Below, piece by piece: positions 50,226 to 60,175 of a stretch of DNA of 64,000 bases. Location: assembly GCF_010111755.1 (NCBI RefSeq), contig NC_088963.1, forward strand, positions 124,001 to 188,000, in the 5' to 3' direction. The notes under the pieces were generated by a model. The model saw nothing but the letters and a program-made list of their open reading frames with translations. It searched no databases and had not been told where the DNA came from. Source of the stretch: Nakaseomyces glabratus (taxonomy: Eukaryota; Ascomycota; Saccharomycetes; Saccharomycetales; Saccharomycetaceae). Both the position numbers and the translations under genes were made by a program. Each line of letters opens with the position of its first letter. Position 1 is the stretch's first letter.

Positions 50226-52481
50226 ATGACGATGTTGGTGCACAGATCGAGGTTCGTGGACTTCACGCCCTCGAATATTACTGCGTTGGCTTTCTCTCAC
50301 AAGTCCAGTGCTGAGTTGACTCCGTCTGATCTGAGGCTTGCTGTTGGCAGAGCAGATGGTAACATTGAAGTGTGGAACCCACGCCATGACTGGTTCCAGG
50401 AGATGATCATTGAAGGCGGTCAGGACCGCACGATCGAAGGGTTGTGCTGGTGTAATGTCGCTGGTGAACCACTGAGATTGTTCTCAATTGGTGGTTCTAC
50501 TATTATCACGGAGTGGGACCTGAACACCGGTCTGCCAATGAAGAATTATGACTGTAATGCAGGTGTCATATGGTCAATTGCCATAAATGCAGCTGGAGAT
50601 AAACTTGCGGTGGGTTGTGATAACGGTACTGTAGTTATCGTAAACATCGCTGGTGGCCCAGGTATAATAGAGCACGACTCGATACTAATGAGACAAGAGG
50701 CTCGTGTTCTATCCCTGGCTTGGAATGGTAATGATTATGTTATCGGTGGTTGTTCTGATGGTCGTATAAGGATTTGGGCTGCGCACGAGAAAGATGAAAG
50801 TAGAGGAAGAATAATTAACACAATGAGAGTAGACAAGTCGAAGAAAGAATCCACTTTGGTATGGTCAGTACTATATCTACCTTCTAAGAATACAATTGTC
50901 TCTGGTGACTCTACCGGCTCCATTAAATTTTGGAACTTCCAGTATGCTACACTGTCCCAGTCATTCAAATCACATAGCGCTGATATTTTGTGTCTAACCA
51001 CAGATGCTAAGGAATCTACTATTTTCAGTGCTGGCGTCGATAGGAAGATCTTCCAATACAGTCTCGATCACTCTAAAAAATGGTTGATATCCTCGAACAG
51101 ATTACTACATGGTAATGACATTAGGGCAATGTGTGCTTACCAATCTAAAGGTGCTGATTTCCTAGTTTCGGGTGGTGTTGACAAAACACTATTTATCAAC
51201 CCTATTTCTTCATTTGCAGATGGCCGTTATAGAAAGATGCCATTTGTTGTTCCCTACAACAAGAACGTGCTGATCAATAATACTCAAAGATTAATAGTGA
51301 TGTGGGATGGCTCTGTGGTTAAAATATGGACTATGGGTACAGAAGTCGAGAACGAGAAAAATTACAAGCTGGTTTGCAAATTGGTATTAAAGGATGAGCA
51401 AAAGATCCACACTTGTGCGATGTCTCCAGATGGTCAAGTTTTATTGGTTGGTAGAGCTACCACTACAAAAATTTTCCATTTGCAACCAATGGAAAATAAA
51501 CTGAAAGTCACCAAACTATCAAATGATTTCCTCTTCACAATTGGAACAAAGGCTGCAAAGTTTATAAATAACTCAAAAGTTGTGATATGCAACACCGATG
51601 ATGAACTTCTTATGTTAGACTTAGAAGAAGAAGATGATGAGAAGCCTGAGTATTTTGAGTTGGATGAACCACAAAATACCAAGAGTAGTTTAAAGATACC
51701 TTACATGAACAAAATTAATAGGATTGATGCTAACGAATCTGCAGTGGTAGTATCACGTTATTGTGGTATTGTGACTGTGATAAATCTGAAAACTAAGAAA
51801 AGTCAGAATTTGCTGCATCTTATGAACTTTGTTACATCCATTTATATTCATGAGCAAAGAAAAACTGTAATAGTGGTAACAGCAGAAAACAAGATATATG
51901 AACTATCCTTGGCAAGTATCTTTAGAGAGGATACTGAAGACAAAGAAGGTGACGAACAAGCTGATGTTACCAATGAAGAGAATAGTGTTTTTACAGCATG
52001 GTCTAAGAGAAACACAGAAAACATACCTAAACAATTAAAGGATATGAGACAAAAATGCCTTGGTGTGTTTGCATCTGATGAAGACAGTAACAAGATATGG
52101 CTTTGGGGCTCAACTTGGATCTGTAGAATCGACATGTCGAAGAACTTACCTGTAATCACAAGGAAGAAAACTAAGAAACACGGTCGTGATGGTCTAACAA
52201 TTACCGATGACAGCAACTACATGAATAATAACCTTGAAGATGAAGATGAAGATGTTGATATGGATATTGATGAGGACCTTGAGATACTGAAGGGCGGTAA
52301 AGTGAAATCAATTTCTAACCAAAAGGATCCTTTAACTTCAGAAGTATTTTACTTCAATGATAAATACAGACATCTACTAATGGCAGACTTGTTATCCTCT
52401 TCTGAATTGGTAGTTGTCGAAAGACCTCCAATATTCCTAAAAGATCAAAAGGCATTCCAACAACCAAAATTGGTATTCTGA
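50226..52481 (+). CDS. UTP4: Utp4 WD40 subunit of the t-UTP/UtpA processome complex
   Basis: The protein is 751 residues from the ATG at 50226 (MTMLVHRSRFVDFTPSN...). The frame runs six codons upstream to a TTG. An alternative in-frame ATG two codons later would give nearly the same protein. Two WD40 propellers fill the sequence, with typical repeats such as LRLAVGRADGNIEVWNPRHD and GGCSDGRIRIW, ending in QPKLVF as in yeast. An acidic loop (DEDEDVDMDIDEDLE) precedes the C-terminus. Utp4 is part of UtpA, which binds the 5' ETS and starts processome assembly. It is the yeast relative of human cirhin. The strong PAC/RRPE promoter fits this role. Confidence 0.95.
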   Translation: MTMLVHRSRFVDFTPSNITALAFSHKSSAELTPSDLRLAVGRADGNIEVWNPRHDWFQEMIIEGGQDRTIEGLCWCNVAGEPLRLFSIGGSTIITEWDLNTGLPMKNYDCNAGVIWSIAINAAGDKLAVGCDNGTVVIVNIAGGPGIIEHDSILMRQEARVLSLAWNGNDYVIGGCSDGRIRIWAAHEKDESRGRIINTMRVDKSKKESTLVWSVLYLPSKNTIVSGDSTGSIKFWNFQYATLSQSFKSHSADILCLTTDAKESTIFSAGVDRKIFQYSLDHSKKWLISSNRLLHGNDIRAMCAYQSKGADFLVSGGVDKTLFINPISSFADGRYRKMPFVVPYNKNVLINNTQRLIVMWDGSVVKIWTMGTEVENEKNYKLVCKLVLKDEQKIHTCAMSPDGQVLLVGRATTTKIFHLQPMENKLKVTKLSNDFLFTIGTKAAKFINNSKVVICNTDDELLMLDLEEEDDEKPEYFELDEPQNTKSSLKIPYMNKINRIDANESAVVVSRYCGIVTVINLKTKKSQNLLHLMNFVTSIYIHEQRKTVIVVTAENKIYELSLASIFREDTEDKEGDEQADVTNEENSVFTAWSKRNTENIPKQLKDMRQKCLGVFASDEDSNKIWLWGSTWICRIDMSKNLPVITRKKTKKHGRDGLTITDDSNYMNNNLEDEDEDVDMDIDEDLEILKGGKVKSISNQKDPLTSEVFYFNDKYRHLLMADLLSSSELVVVERPPIFLKDQKAFQQPKLVF

Positions 52482-53110
52482 ATTACCTGATTTGTCGGCA
52501 TCTTTTTATTGAAATGGCTGGAAAATAAGACGTACTGTAGTTGGCTTCTCTGAGTTCAAAGAACATGACATACAATATCTATCAACAAGATTACTCATGA
52601 CTAAAACCCTAAATCATTAACAGTCCATTATTACTCTAGATATCATTTTATATCTATATATTTAATTGCATTTAATTGAATCTAAGTGGCATACAATATT
52701 CAAAACTAAATTTGACTAGATATATGGGATTGTTCCATTCGATGAGTTTAAGCCGGTGATTATGTGGGAAACGAGAAAAACGTAGCGCAAGATACACTGA
52801 AAAATTACTGAAATGAGAATAAGTTGACATATTCAATAATTTTAATGCCTAGTCTACTCCAAACATCTTGGTTAAAAGTTGAGTTAAGGCATGAAATATA
52901 TATAACAGTCACAGTTCATTCGTTCGATATTTTTTTTACTGCATTAATACTAGGTAGCCCGATAGTAAGAGGCTTATTTACCAAGGTGACTCAACTGCAT
53001 TTTCTAAGCAATAATTCAATATAAGGCTAGGTGCTGAAGCTCCTATGATTAGGAATAGAAACTATCCGAACTAAAATTTTGATTTGGTACTTTTAGGCTA
53101 AAATATAAGT
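52482..53110. other. UTP4-PEP7 spacer
   Basis: 629 bp of AT-rich sequence with the UTP4 terminator and PEP7 promoter. One exact Tbf1-type AACCCTAA lies at 52605-52612. No gene is seen. Confidence 0.5.
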
Positions 53111-54715
53111 ATGCAATCTAGTGATGTGCGGCCTAATGACACGCAACAAGAGTATTCGAAGTTAATACAGGAGGAGAATACGAAAAGTAGTTGTCCCATA
53201 TGCTTCAAAGAATGTGCCAATCTAAATGAACTCAATAAGCATTTGGATAAAGACCATAATTTTGGAAACGAAAATAGCAATGGTGATCATGTAAAGAAGC
53301 ATCAGAACAAGAAAAAGAGTAGTGGTATTAGAACTAGCCACCATGAGGTGTATAATGAGGGTATGAGTAAATGTGCTTATTGTAGAAAGAAACTCACTAA
53401 ATCAAATGGTGTCTCAAATTGTTATCACTGTGGTAAATTATACTGCCGATCGCATCTGTTGTGGCAGATGAAACTGGATAAGAGAGCAAGGTATGACCCT
53501 CAGCATGGGAAGTTCTACCCTTGTTGCTTCAAATGCACGTCTTCGAGACCTGGATATAACGACTATGGGCTTACAGTTTCCAAGACATCTGAATTCAGTA
53601 GATTAAGATCTTCAAAAATGGAAGACAAACAGTTAAGATCATTACAGTTGGAGACCAGACTTTTGAAATTAATCGATGGGTATATCTCAATATCGCGGAA
53701 ATATGGGAATAATCTTTTCTCCACAGTGGTACGAAACAGTGAACTTTCCAAATATGAACGATCAATAGTGCATTGGAAGGACGACAGTAATGTACACACA
53801 TGCAATATATGTACTTCAGAATTTGGACTGGTGCGACTTAGTAGGAAGCATCATTGCCGACTTTGTGGAAACATTGTGTGTGATACAGACGGCTATGAGG
53901 AAGAAGTGATAAATACAAGACGTCGGAAGACGACAATGAAGAAATGCTCCTATCAAATAAAGCTGCGAAACCTAAAATCCTCCACCGATGATCTGCATTA
54001 TAATTCTCAGCTACGACCCGATGAAGAGTATATAGCCGAATTACAGGTACGACTATGCTCGACTTGCATTGATAATTTACTATTGAAGAGGAAATTCAAG
54101 AGGGACCTTACAAAACCGATGCCACCGTTATTGTCCCGCTACGAGACCTTACACAATATCGCCGATGTCATCAGAACCATCCTGCCACCATTTCAAGACG
54201 CTTTACAGAAAATAGACAATGAACGTACCAAGAAAGTAAGTGATGAAAAAGAGCTCGCTGATCTAAGCAAACTCAGAGTGAAACTATTACGCTCTTTTGC
54301 TAATTACAATAGTGTGAACAAACAGCTTTGTAGCATCAAACCGAGCAACTTCAGTGAAGAGCGAGTCAAGAATTCGTTGTTGGTTGAGTCCTCGTATTTC
54401 ATCAATGAGAACATCCTGCCACTGAGATCGTTACCTGCTGTGCTCAGTGGTGAGGACTACGTGATGAGCAAGAGTGAGCCGGAGGTCAAGAAGCTCTCTG
54501 AGCTTATGTCCAGTGACTTGTCTATCAAGGAGATCAAGCAAGGCCGTGAGGAGTTGATGGTACTCGAGGAGCAAATTTTCCAGATCGAGTCCCTGGTCGA
54601 GACCGCCAAGCGCCAGAGGAAGTTCGACGAAGTGGCCACACTAGCCACAAACCTCAATGAACTGAACCAAAGAGCCACTGAGTTAAGAGAGAAGCTCGGG
54701 CAAGAAGGGTTTTGA
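53111..54715 (+). CDS. PEP7: Pep7/Vac1 FYVE-domain tether of vesicles to the late endosome
   Basis: The 534-residue protein (515 in S. cerevisiae) starts at the ATG at 53111. An N-terminal C2H2 finger (CPICFKEC...HLDKDH, about 34-55) is followed by a first atypical zinc cluster (about 91-142, CAYCRKK...CCFKC). A genuine FYVE domain lies at about 221-320, with WKDD, RKHHCRLCG and RLCSTC corresponding to the WxxD, RKHHCR and RVC signature motifs. It is interrupted by a basic loop, as in yeast Vac1. A coiled-coil C-terminus (about 370-530) completes it. Family role: it binds PtdIns3P, the Rab Vps21 and Vps45/Pep12 in Golgi-to-endosome fusion. The collinear YDR3xx block ends here. Confidence 0.95.
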   Translation: MQSSDVRPNDTQQEYSKLIQEENTKSSCPICFKECANLNELNKHLDKDHNFGNENSNGDHVKKHQNKKKSSGIRTSHHEVYNEGMSKCAYCRKKLTKSNGVSNCYHCGKLYCRSHLLWQMKLDKRARYDPQHGKFYPCCFKCTSSRPGYNDYGLTVSKTSEFSRLRSSKMEDKQLRSLQLETRLLKLIDGYISISRKYGNNLFSTVVRNSELSKYERSIVHWKDDSNVHTCNICTSEFGLVRLSRKHHCRLCGNIVCDTDGYEEEVINTRRRKTTMKKCSYQIKLRNLKSSTDDLHYNSQLRPDEEYIAELQVRLCSTCIDNLLLKRKFKRDLTKPMPPLLSRYETLHNIADVIRTILPPFQDALQKIDNERTKKVSDEKELADLSKLRVKLLRSFANYNSVNKQLCSIKPSNFSEERVKNSLLVESSYFINENILPLRSLPAVLSGEDYVMSKSEPEVKKLSELMSSDLSIKEIKQGREELMVLEEQIFQIESLVETAKRQRKFDEVATLATNLNELNQRATELREKLGQEGF

Positions 54716-55972
54716 AGTTACTATTTCACTCCAATGGCCAGCTTAAATTTGACCAACGCGCAATGACATGATAGTAATTGACAAAAGGTCAGGGCTTCCG
54801 CACTGTACACATCCCAGGTCTTCAGTGAGAGATAGGGCTACAAGCTACGCAAGCCCTATCATACGCACTTCTTTTTTTAAGGGTGTTTCTCGATCGTTCT
54901 GACCGTTTCTGATTATAATGTGAATGAGAGGCAGCTTTTCTTTTCACATGTACAGTGCATTCTGTGCTGTGGGCCGTGCTTTTGTTGATTTCTACCTGGT
55001 GTCTACACCCATGTCTTTGCGAGATATCCATACGGCCAAGTCTCTGCTAGAGACTACGAAAAATTCTAAAGAAAGTATACTCGAGTGGTGGTACTACGGC
55101 CGTTTCTGGCACTCGTATATAAATAGACATTCTCAGCTTTTTCTCATCTCTTTCTTTTTGTTTTGCTCTTCTGTGGCCTGTTGCTGCACGAATCCTCTGT
55201 GAGTTTGTGTCTCCCCTGCTGAAAGCATAAATGTCTTAAATACTCCCGCAGCGCAGCGAGAAAAGATAATCGCAAATTGAAAACCGGTAATTTCTTCTAG
55301 TCTCTTAGAAACAGACGGGAGGCTAAGAGAGGTATGAAGAGAGACACGGAAGAGAGTAGGAAGCAACAGACACGCACACGCACACGCACACGCAGAACAC
55401 GCCGCAGAACCAGCACACACTGCACTAGCTTGCTGCTCAAACCCTCCTTTCTTCCTTACCAACCCCCTTCCCCCTTCCCACTCCCCACTGTACACTTCGC
55501 AGGAAGGGACACTCAAGAGCTCAGGCCAAAGCAACACTGCAAAAGAAGAAAATTTGTCTTCTGCTTTTCCCAACTTCTTCCGTGCCCACACAAGGAAATT
55601 CTTATAAATACAACTTGAACCGGCAGCCCGACCATGCCCCCCCCTTCCATGAAACCCTCCACCCTTCTGCCACAAGTAACTACACGACTGAAAGGAAAAG
55701 GGCTTTAGTTCAAAGTGAGCAAGAGAAAATTTCTTTTTTTTTGTACTTATTTCCTGAACAAAAGCACTGCTGCGGGTAACTTTTCTTTGTGATACCGAAG
55801 TCAGTTCTTCTTCACGTGATTGCTGTTATTGGTGATTAGAAATATTTAAGTCAGGTGATTGCCGTTGGGACTGATTTAGGCTTTTGATAGTATAGAGGTG
55901 TATCTTCTCTCTCTCTCTCTCCCTCTCTAACTACAACGAGTATTGATTAAACCCAGAGCTATTTGTGCCACT
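54716..55972. other. PEP7-NCB2 spacer at a rearrangement junction
   Basis: 1.26 kb. A 9-bp perfect inverted repeat with a 12-nt loop lies at 54831-54860. A CACGCA tandem repeat is at about 55371-55393, a C-run at 55637-55644, a Cbf1-type TCACGTGA at 55813-55820, and a CT repeat at about 55905-55927 before NCB2. A 180-codon minus-strand frame across the repeats is low-complexity and not credible. In S. cerevisiae YDR323C and YDR397C are not adjacent. Confidence 0.55.
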
Positions 55973-56407
55973 ATGATAGGAGACGGTGACGACGTTACGC
56001 TTCCTAAGGCGACTGTGCAGAAGATTATTTCAGAGGTGCTGGACTCAGACCTGATGTTCAACAGGGATGCGCGCGAGATTATCATCAAGAGTGGTATCGA
56101 GTTCATTATGATCCTGTCCAGCATGGCCAGTGAGATGGCAGAGTCGGACGCTAAAAAGACTATTGCCCCCGAGCATGTGATTAAGGCGCTCAAGGAGCTG
56201 GAATACAATGAGTTCATACCCTTGCTGGAACAGATACTGATTGAATTCAAGGGCACACAGAAAATCAAGGAGAAAAAGAACTCCAAGTTTAAGAAGTCGG
56301 GGCTAACAGAAGAAGAACTTTTACAACAGCAAGAAGAACTGTTCAGAAAATCGAGATCGAGGTTACACCAAAATAGTGTGTCAGGCTCAGCTACTGATTC
56401 TACATGA
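55973..56407 (+). CDS. NCB2: Ncb2, beta subunit of negative cofactor 2 (NC2/Dr1)
   Basis: The protein is 144 residues from the ATG at 55973 (MIGDGDDVTLPKATVQKII...). The frame extends upstream only through a TTG. A histone-fold domain occupies about 10-90, with the strongly kept DAREIIIKSGIEFIMILSSM and KTIAPEHVIKALKELEY. A glutamine/glutamate- and Ser-rich tail follows. NC2 (with Bur6) binds TBP-DNA and blocks TFIIA/TFIIB entry. S. cerevisiae NCB2 is interrupted by an intron close to its 5' end. Here the coding sequence is continuous, so the intron is absent. Confidence 0.95.
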   Translation: MIGDGDDVTLPKATVQKIISEVLDSDLMFNRDAREIIIKSGIEFIMILSSMASEMAESDAKKTIAPEHVIKALKELEYNEFIPLLEQILIEFKGTQKIKEKKNSKFKKSGLTEEELLQQQEELFRKSRSRLHQNSVSGSATDST

Positions 56408-56842
56408 AAAGTACGAAAAAAAAAAACAACGCGATGTTAGGGAAATGGCACGATAAAAAGATGTTATAATTCCCTTTCATTGTTTTTTTTTCATCATATT
56501 CCTTATGTCTTGCATTCTAAAGCCTTAGCCAATGGATATGGGGCTTTCCTTCTGTTTCAGTTTTATTTGTTGATATTTATTTTTTTCGACTCATCCTTTT
56601 CACTTCTTAATTTCAAATTCTAGCATTCCATTGTATTATTTCTAACATATGATTTATAAATTTACATATTTTAAATTCACGGTTTTATCAATTTCAGGTA
56701 ACTATGAGCACTCATAGCTAGTCTCGCTGTCCATACTCTTACAAATACGGTTCATTTTTACGTATAGTCTTTGATTATGGTCTATATTGTACATATATGC
56801 TCTATATTTTATTATGTAGTTGTATTCCTTACGTTATCCATT
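56408..56842. other. Convergent NCB2/SXM1 3' region
   Basis: 435 bp between convergent stop codons. It is T-rich and A-rich with several TATATA elements suited to polyadenylation on both strands. No gene is seen. Confidence 0.55.
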
Positions 56843-59698
56843 TCAATTGTTCGAAACGAACTCAAGGATGACTTGTAAAGATTCTTTTTTATCGTCTGAC
56901 ATTCCCGATATTATGTCTTGGTATCTTTGCGGGTTTTCACTCTGTAGACTAGTTAGGAATACAGAGACTTCCTGGAAGGCATTTACTTGATCCAATATAG
57001 ATTCTTTGAGATCATCATCATATTCTTCTAGATATTCGTCCTCTTCTTGAGGGTCAAGCAGATCAGTGCCATCAGCGCCACCACTCAATTCTTCACCCTT
57101 GTTTAGTGCCTCACGGTTTCTAATAGCCACTGGTAATTGTTCTACTAGTGTGACTAGCTTGTTAGAGAATTCCTTCAAATATCCACTAACACAACTTGGA
57201 AGCTCAGGTAGCTTTAATATAGACATTATTGCCAGAATTTGTAATTTGATAGCAAAAACGCTCTTGAATTTTAGATCAAACCATCTCTTTAATATATTCA
57301 AAGTGACACCTGATGATTCCATCACTTGTAAAGTTTCTATTGGCTTAACAAATAGATATGCTAATACCATTTTTATCACCTGCTTATCATCTAGGCCAAA
57401 TTCTTCATCCATTGCTCTGCTCAAAGCCTTCTCTAAGAATGGTGTCTCCTTCATTGATAGAGCAAAACATGTCAAAAGGTTCATAACCCCTTCAACATCA
57501 TAATCGATTTCGCTCTCCAATTTAACAGACAGTAGAGATAAGAATGGCTCAACGAACGTTTGGTCCTGTGGAAATCCTTGTAGAACAATTGTCTCAAAAA
57601 ATACCAAATATGACTCAAAGTAGTCAAGAGCATAAGTTTGGAAGGAATCCATAACATCGTGGAACATTTCCCAGATTTCTGGTGTGAACTGATTGAAAAG
57701 TGCCTTTGAGGATAAAGCTAGGGAATCCATCAAGTCAACTATCTCAGTGATAAATGAAATTTGTGCATGGACAATAACAAACTTAACAACAGGAGCAAAT
57801 TGCTCTACTAAGGATACTTTGTTCATGGACATAACCATAGTTGTCATAGTGGCGAGTAAAGCGCAAGCTTGCGTTTCTTGGTCTTGATCACCGGTGGAAT
57901 AGGCGCCATTAGTGCTCTCGACAATCGATCTTCCTAGATTTAAAAATTGTTCAGCTAGATTTACAGCAAGATCTTTAGCAAATGGGGTTAATTCGTCGGC
58001 AAAGTTCTCAACAAAAGATTCCATAACTTCGGAGAGAATATCAATTTCGAATTCCTTGGACAATTTTAGTAGCTTTTCCATAATTCCAGGGACTTGTGAG
58101 GAAATGTGGCCATGAATATTTGGATTCAACACGACTAGTGATTTCAATGCATCTGCAGCCTCAACTTGAATTGGCAAGCAGTCACTATTTAGGAAATGAC
58201 CGTAAGTTTGTTCAAATAATTTTGACAATGTCCCCATATCGTTAATATCATATGGATATGATGCAACTGTTTCTAAGGCGCGCGCAACTAGAAAATGGTG
58301 GCTATCATCAGCAAGGAAGTTCACAATATAATTAGAAAACATGCCTTCAAGGTCCTGAGGGTTCTGGAAAAGGGAAAACAAGGTGCTGATCATACGCATG
58401 GCACCTTCTTGCTTGAAGCTCCATTCTTTGTCACCTTTGTGTTGACTGAAATTGGTAAAGACCTCATTGATGAATACTAAAACTTCATTTAATTTATCAG
58501 GTCTTACAGTGCCCAGCATGTAAACAAAATCAGAGGAAGCAAAATCAGCCATTGACCCATCTTTGTTCAAATCAAAGTATCTTCTTGTGTATTCCTCAGG
58601 GTCTTCGTAAAGTAGTTCGACACTCTCTTCTGTAGCACATAGGCATGGGAATATTAAGTGCTGGAGAACAACATTTAGATGAGGTTCTAGAAGTGGGAAT
58701 AACTCGTTTGTTATCATACATTTTTCAAGGAATTGGACCATATAATATAAGGAAGCTTCACCCAACCATAAAGATTTGTTGCTCCAGGACTCAATGAACT
58801 TGAAATATTCTTGAATAATCTCAGGAACAATCTTGGTGAATACATAGTTAACAAACTCTGGTGTGATGACCTTTGTAGATCTGCTATATCTGTATAGGAA
58901 ACGAGTCAAGTTACCAAAGCCCCATTTGTTCACTTTAACTCTCTTATCAAGAGATCTATCACTTGGATCCAATTCCAGAACTTCAGCTGGTAGTGGTTTT
59001 TGGCAGATGAATAGATGTAGTTGAATCCACGCATTAAGCTTGTCTAAGTCGGCAAAGTATTTTGGTAAGTTGTTCAGACATGAGTATTTGAATGACTTCA
59101 ATACCAGGTAGAGGAGTTCGTTAGATCTATAATCAGTTTGGTTCACTAGTTGTGAGGTGATATTCTCAACAATAGGGAAAATTTCAATAATGAAGTTGTC
59201 AATTACTTCTCTGTTATCTGACATATCCCATCTATGAACAATTGCTACTTCGAAAACTAACAATAGACCAGGGTATAAGTATTCTTGTTTGCCACTAGTC
59301 AATAATTCTTTTACTGTAGCAGTCAAATCCCATGAGTTGTCAGCATTCAGTATACCTCTAATAGACTCAGTCAAATGTGGCCTCAAATGAGAACTCTCGC
59401 TAAACTTAATCAATGTTTGCACTAATTGTTCCTTAACACTTGCCTGTTCTTCTTTAGTTAAGCCCTCTGTATATTTAGTAGTATTCCAAGACCTCTGTAT
59501 TTTGTTCTTCATGTAAATAGCAGCAGAGAGTCTCACGTTCATGGCAATACTGTTGTCAGTCACAACATTTAGCAGAAAAGACGTAAAACCGGGCTGTTTC
59601 TGGTACTCATATAGCTGGTCCTCAGCCTGCTTGATAACTTTGGCATCAGATATTAGCGTATGCCCAATGCATGTAAGAATAGCACGTTCATCCAACAT
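56843..59698 (-). CDS. SXM1: Sxm1 karyopherin-beta (importin, Kap108)
   Basis: The 951-residue protein (944 in S. cerevisiae) starts at the ATG at 59698. The importin-beta N-terminal segment (about 20-100) contains AEDQLYEYQKQPGF and LSAAIYMKNKIQRSW. HEAT repeats follow, with KRVKVNKWGFGNLTRFLYRY typical of the importin-7/8 group. An acidic stretch (EEDEYLEEYDDDL) precedes the C-terminus. The group contains Sxm1 and Nmd5. The shorter length and NCB2 as neighbour identify Sxm1. Known cargo includes the La protein Lhp1 and some ribosomal proteins. The upstream region has PAC/RRPE-like motifs. Confidence 0.93.
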   Translation of the reverse strand: MLDERAILTCIGHTLISDAKVIKQAEDQLYEYQKQPGFTSFLLNVVTDNSIAMNVRLSAAIYMKNKIQRSWNTTKYTEGLTKEEQASVKEQLVQTLIKFSESSHLRPHLTESIRGILNADNSWDLTATVKELLTSGKQEYLYPGLLLVFEVAIVHRWDMSDNREVIDNFIIEIFPIVENITSQLVNQTDYRSNELLYLVLKSFKYSCLNNLPKYFADLDKLNAWIQLHLFICQKPLPAEVLELDPSDRSLDKRVKVNKWGFGNLTRFLYRYSRSTKVITPEFVNYVFTKIVPEIIQEYFKFIESWSNKSLWLGEASLYYMVQFLEKCMITNELFPLLEPHLNVVLQHLIFPCLCATEESVELLYEDPEEYTRRYFDLNKDGSMADFASSDFVYMLGTVRPDKLNEVLVFINEVFTNFSQHKGDKEWSFKQEGAMRMISTLFSLFQNPQDLEGMFSNYIVNFLADDSHHFLVARALETVASYPYDINDMGTLSKLFEQTYGHFLNSDCLPIQVEAADALKSLVVLNPNIHGHISSQVPGIMEKLLKLSKEFEIDILSEVMESFVENFADELTPFAKDLAVNLAEQFLNLGRSIVESTNGAYSTGDQDQETQACALLATMTTMVMSMNKVSLVEQFAPVVKFVIVHAQISFITEIVDLMDSLALSSKALFNQFTPEIWEMFHDVMDSFQTYALDYFESYLVFFETIVLQGFPQDQTFVEPFLSLLSVKLESEIDYDVEGVMNLLTCFALSMKETPFLEKALSRAMDEEFGLDDKQVIKMVLAYLFVKPIETLQVMESSGVTLNILKRWFDLKFKSVFAIKLQILAIMSILKLPELPSCVSGYLKEFSNKLVTLVEQLPVAIRNREALNKGEELSGGADGTDLLDPQEEDEYLEEYDDDLKESILDQVNAFQEVSVFLTSLQSENPQRYQDIISGMSDDKKESLQVILEFVSNN

Positions 59699-60175
59699 CG
59701 CTATTGTGTCGATAACCTATTTACTGCAGTACAAATACAACAGTCTTACAAATGATAATAAAATAGGAGACAATTCTAAAAGAGTGGACCGATCTACAAC
59801 GGGTAAATGCATAAATATACTCCGGTGTTTCCTATTTTTGTTAGAGTATTCGACCAGCTTGCTATTTGGAATTGGAATTGTTGCGATGATGATGAGATGA
59901 GATGGACTTGCAAAAAAAAAATGAAAAATTCGAAACTTTCGGCAGACATACCATAGAATTATCACGTGATATATTTATATATTTATATATATATATATAT
60001 ATATATCCACTTGAAGTTTATATATGTGTATTAATTTCATGAGTTAGGCAAATTGTGTGCATACTCGAAATGACGTTTGAATATATTAGTGTTATGTACA
60101 GATATTATGTTAGTTTTTGTAATATTTGTATTTCAGACATGTTTGCCCTTGGTTAGGGCAGCTTTCCGGTTAGAC
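59699..60175. promoter_or_regulatory. SXM1 promoter and SHE9 3' UTR
   Basis: 477 bp. GCGATGAT plus GATGAGATGAG repeats (59883-59905) and TGAAAAATT (59932-59940) form a PAC/RRPE-like pair about 185-240 bp before SXM1. A Cbf1-type TCACGTGA (59962-59969) is followed by a TA repeat to about 60006. Position 60093-60100 reads TGTACATA on the SHE9 strand, an exact Puf3-type site 76 nt after the SHE9 stop. Confidence 0.55.

Noticed and set aside
55133..55675. 180-codon minus-strand open frame between PEP7 and NCB2
   Set aside because: Its sequence is driven by the CACGCA and CT repeats (Ala-Cys runs), has no family resemblance and no supporting context.
59962..60080. Possible point centromere: TCACGTGA followed by about 84 bp of AT-rich DNA
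   Set aside because: The expected CDEIII is not there. At the right distance only TGTGTGCATACTCGAAA is found, which lacks the essential CCG, and the AT stretch is a TA repeat of only about 85 percent A+T.
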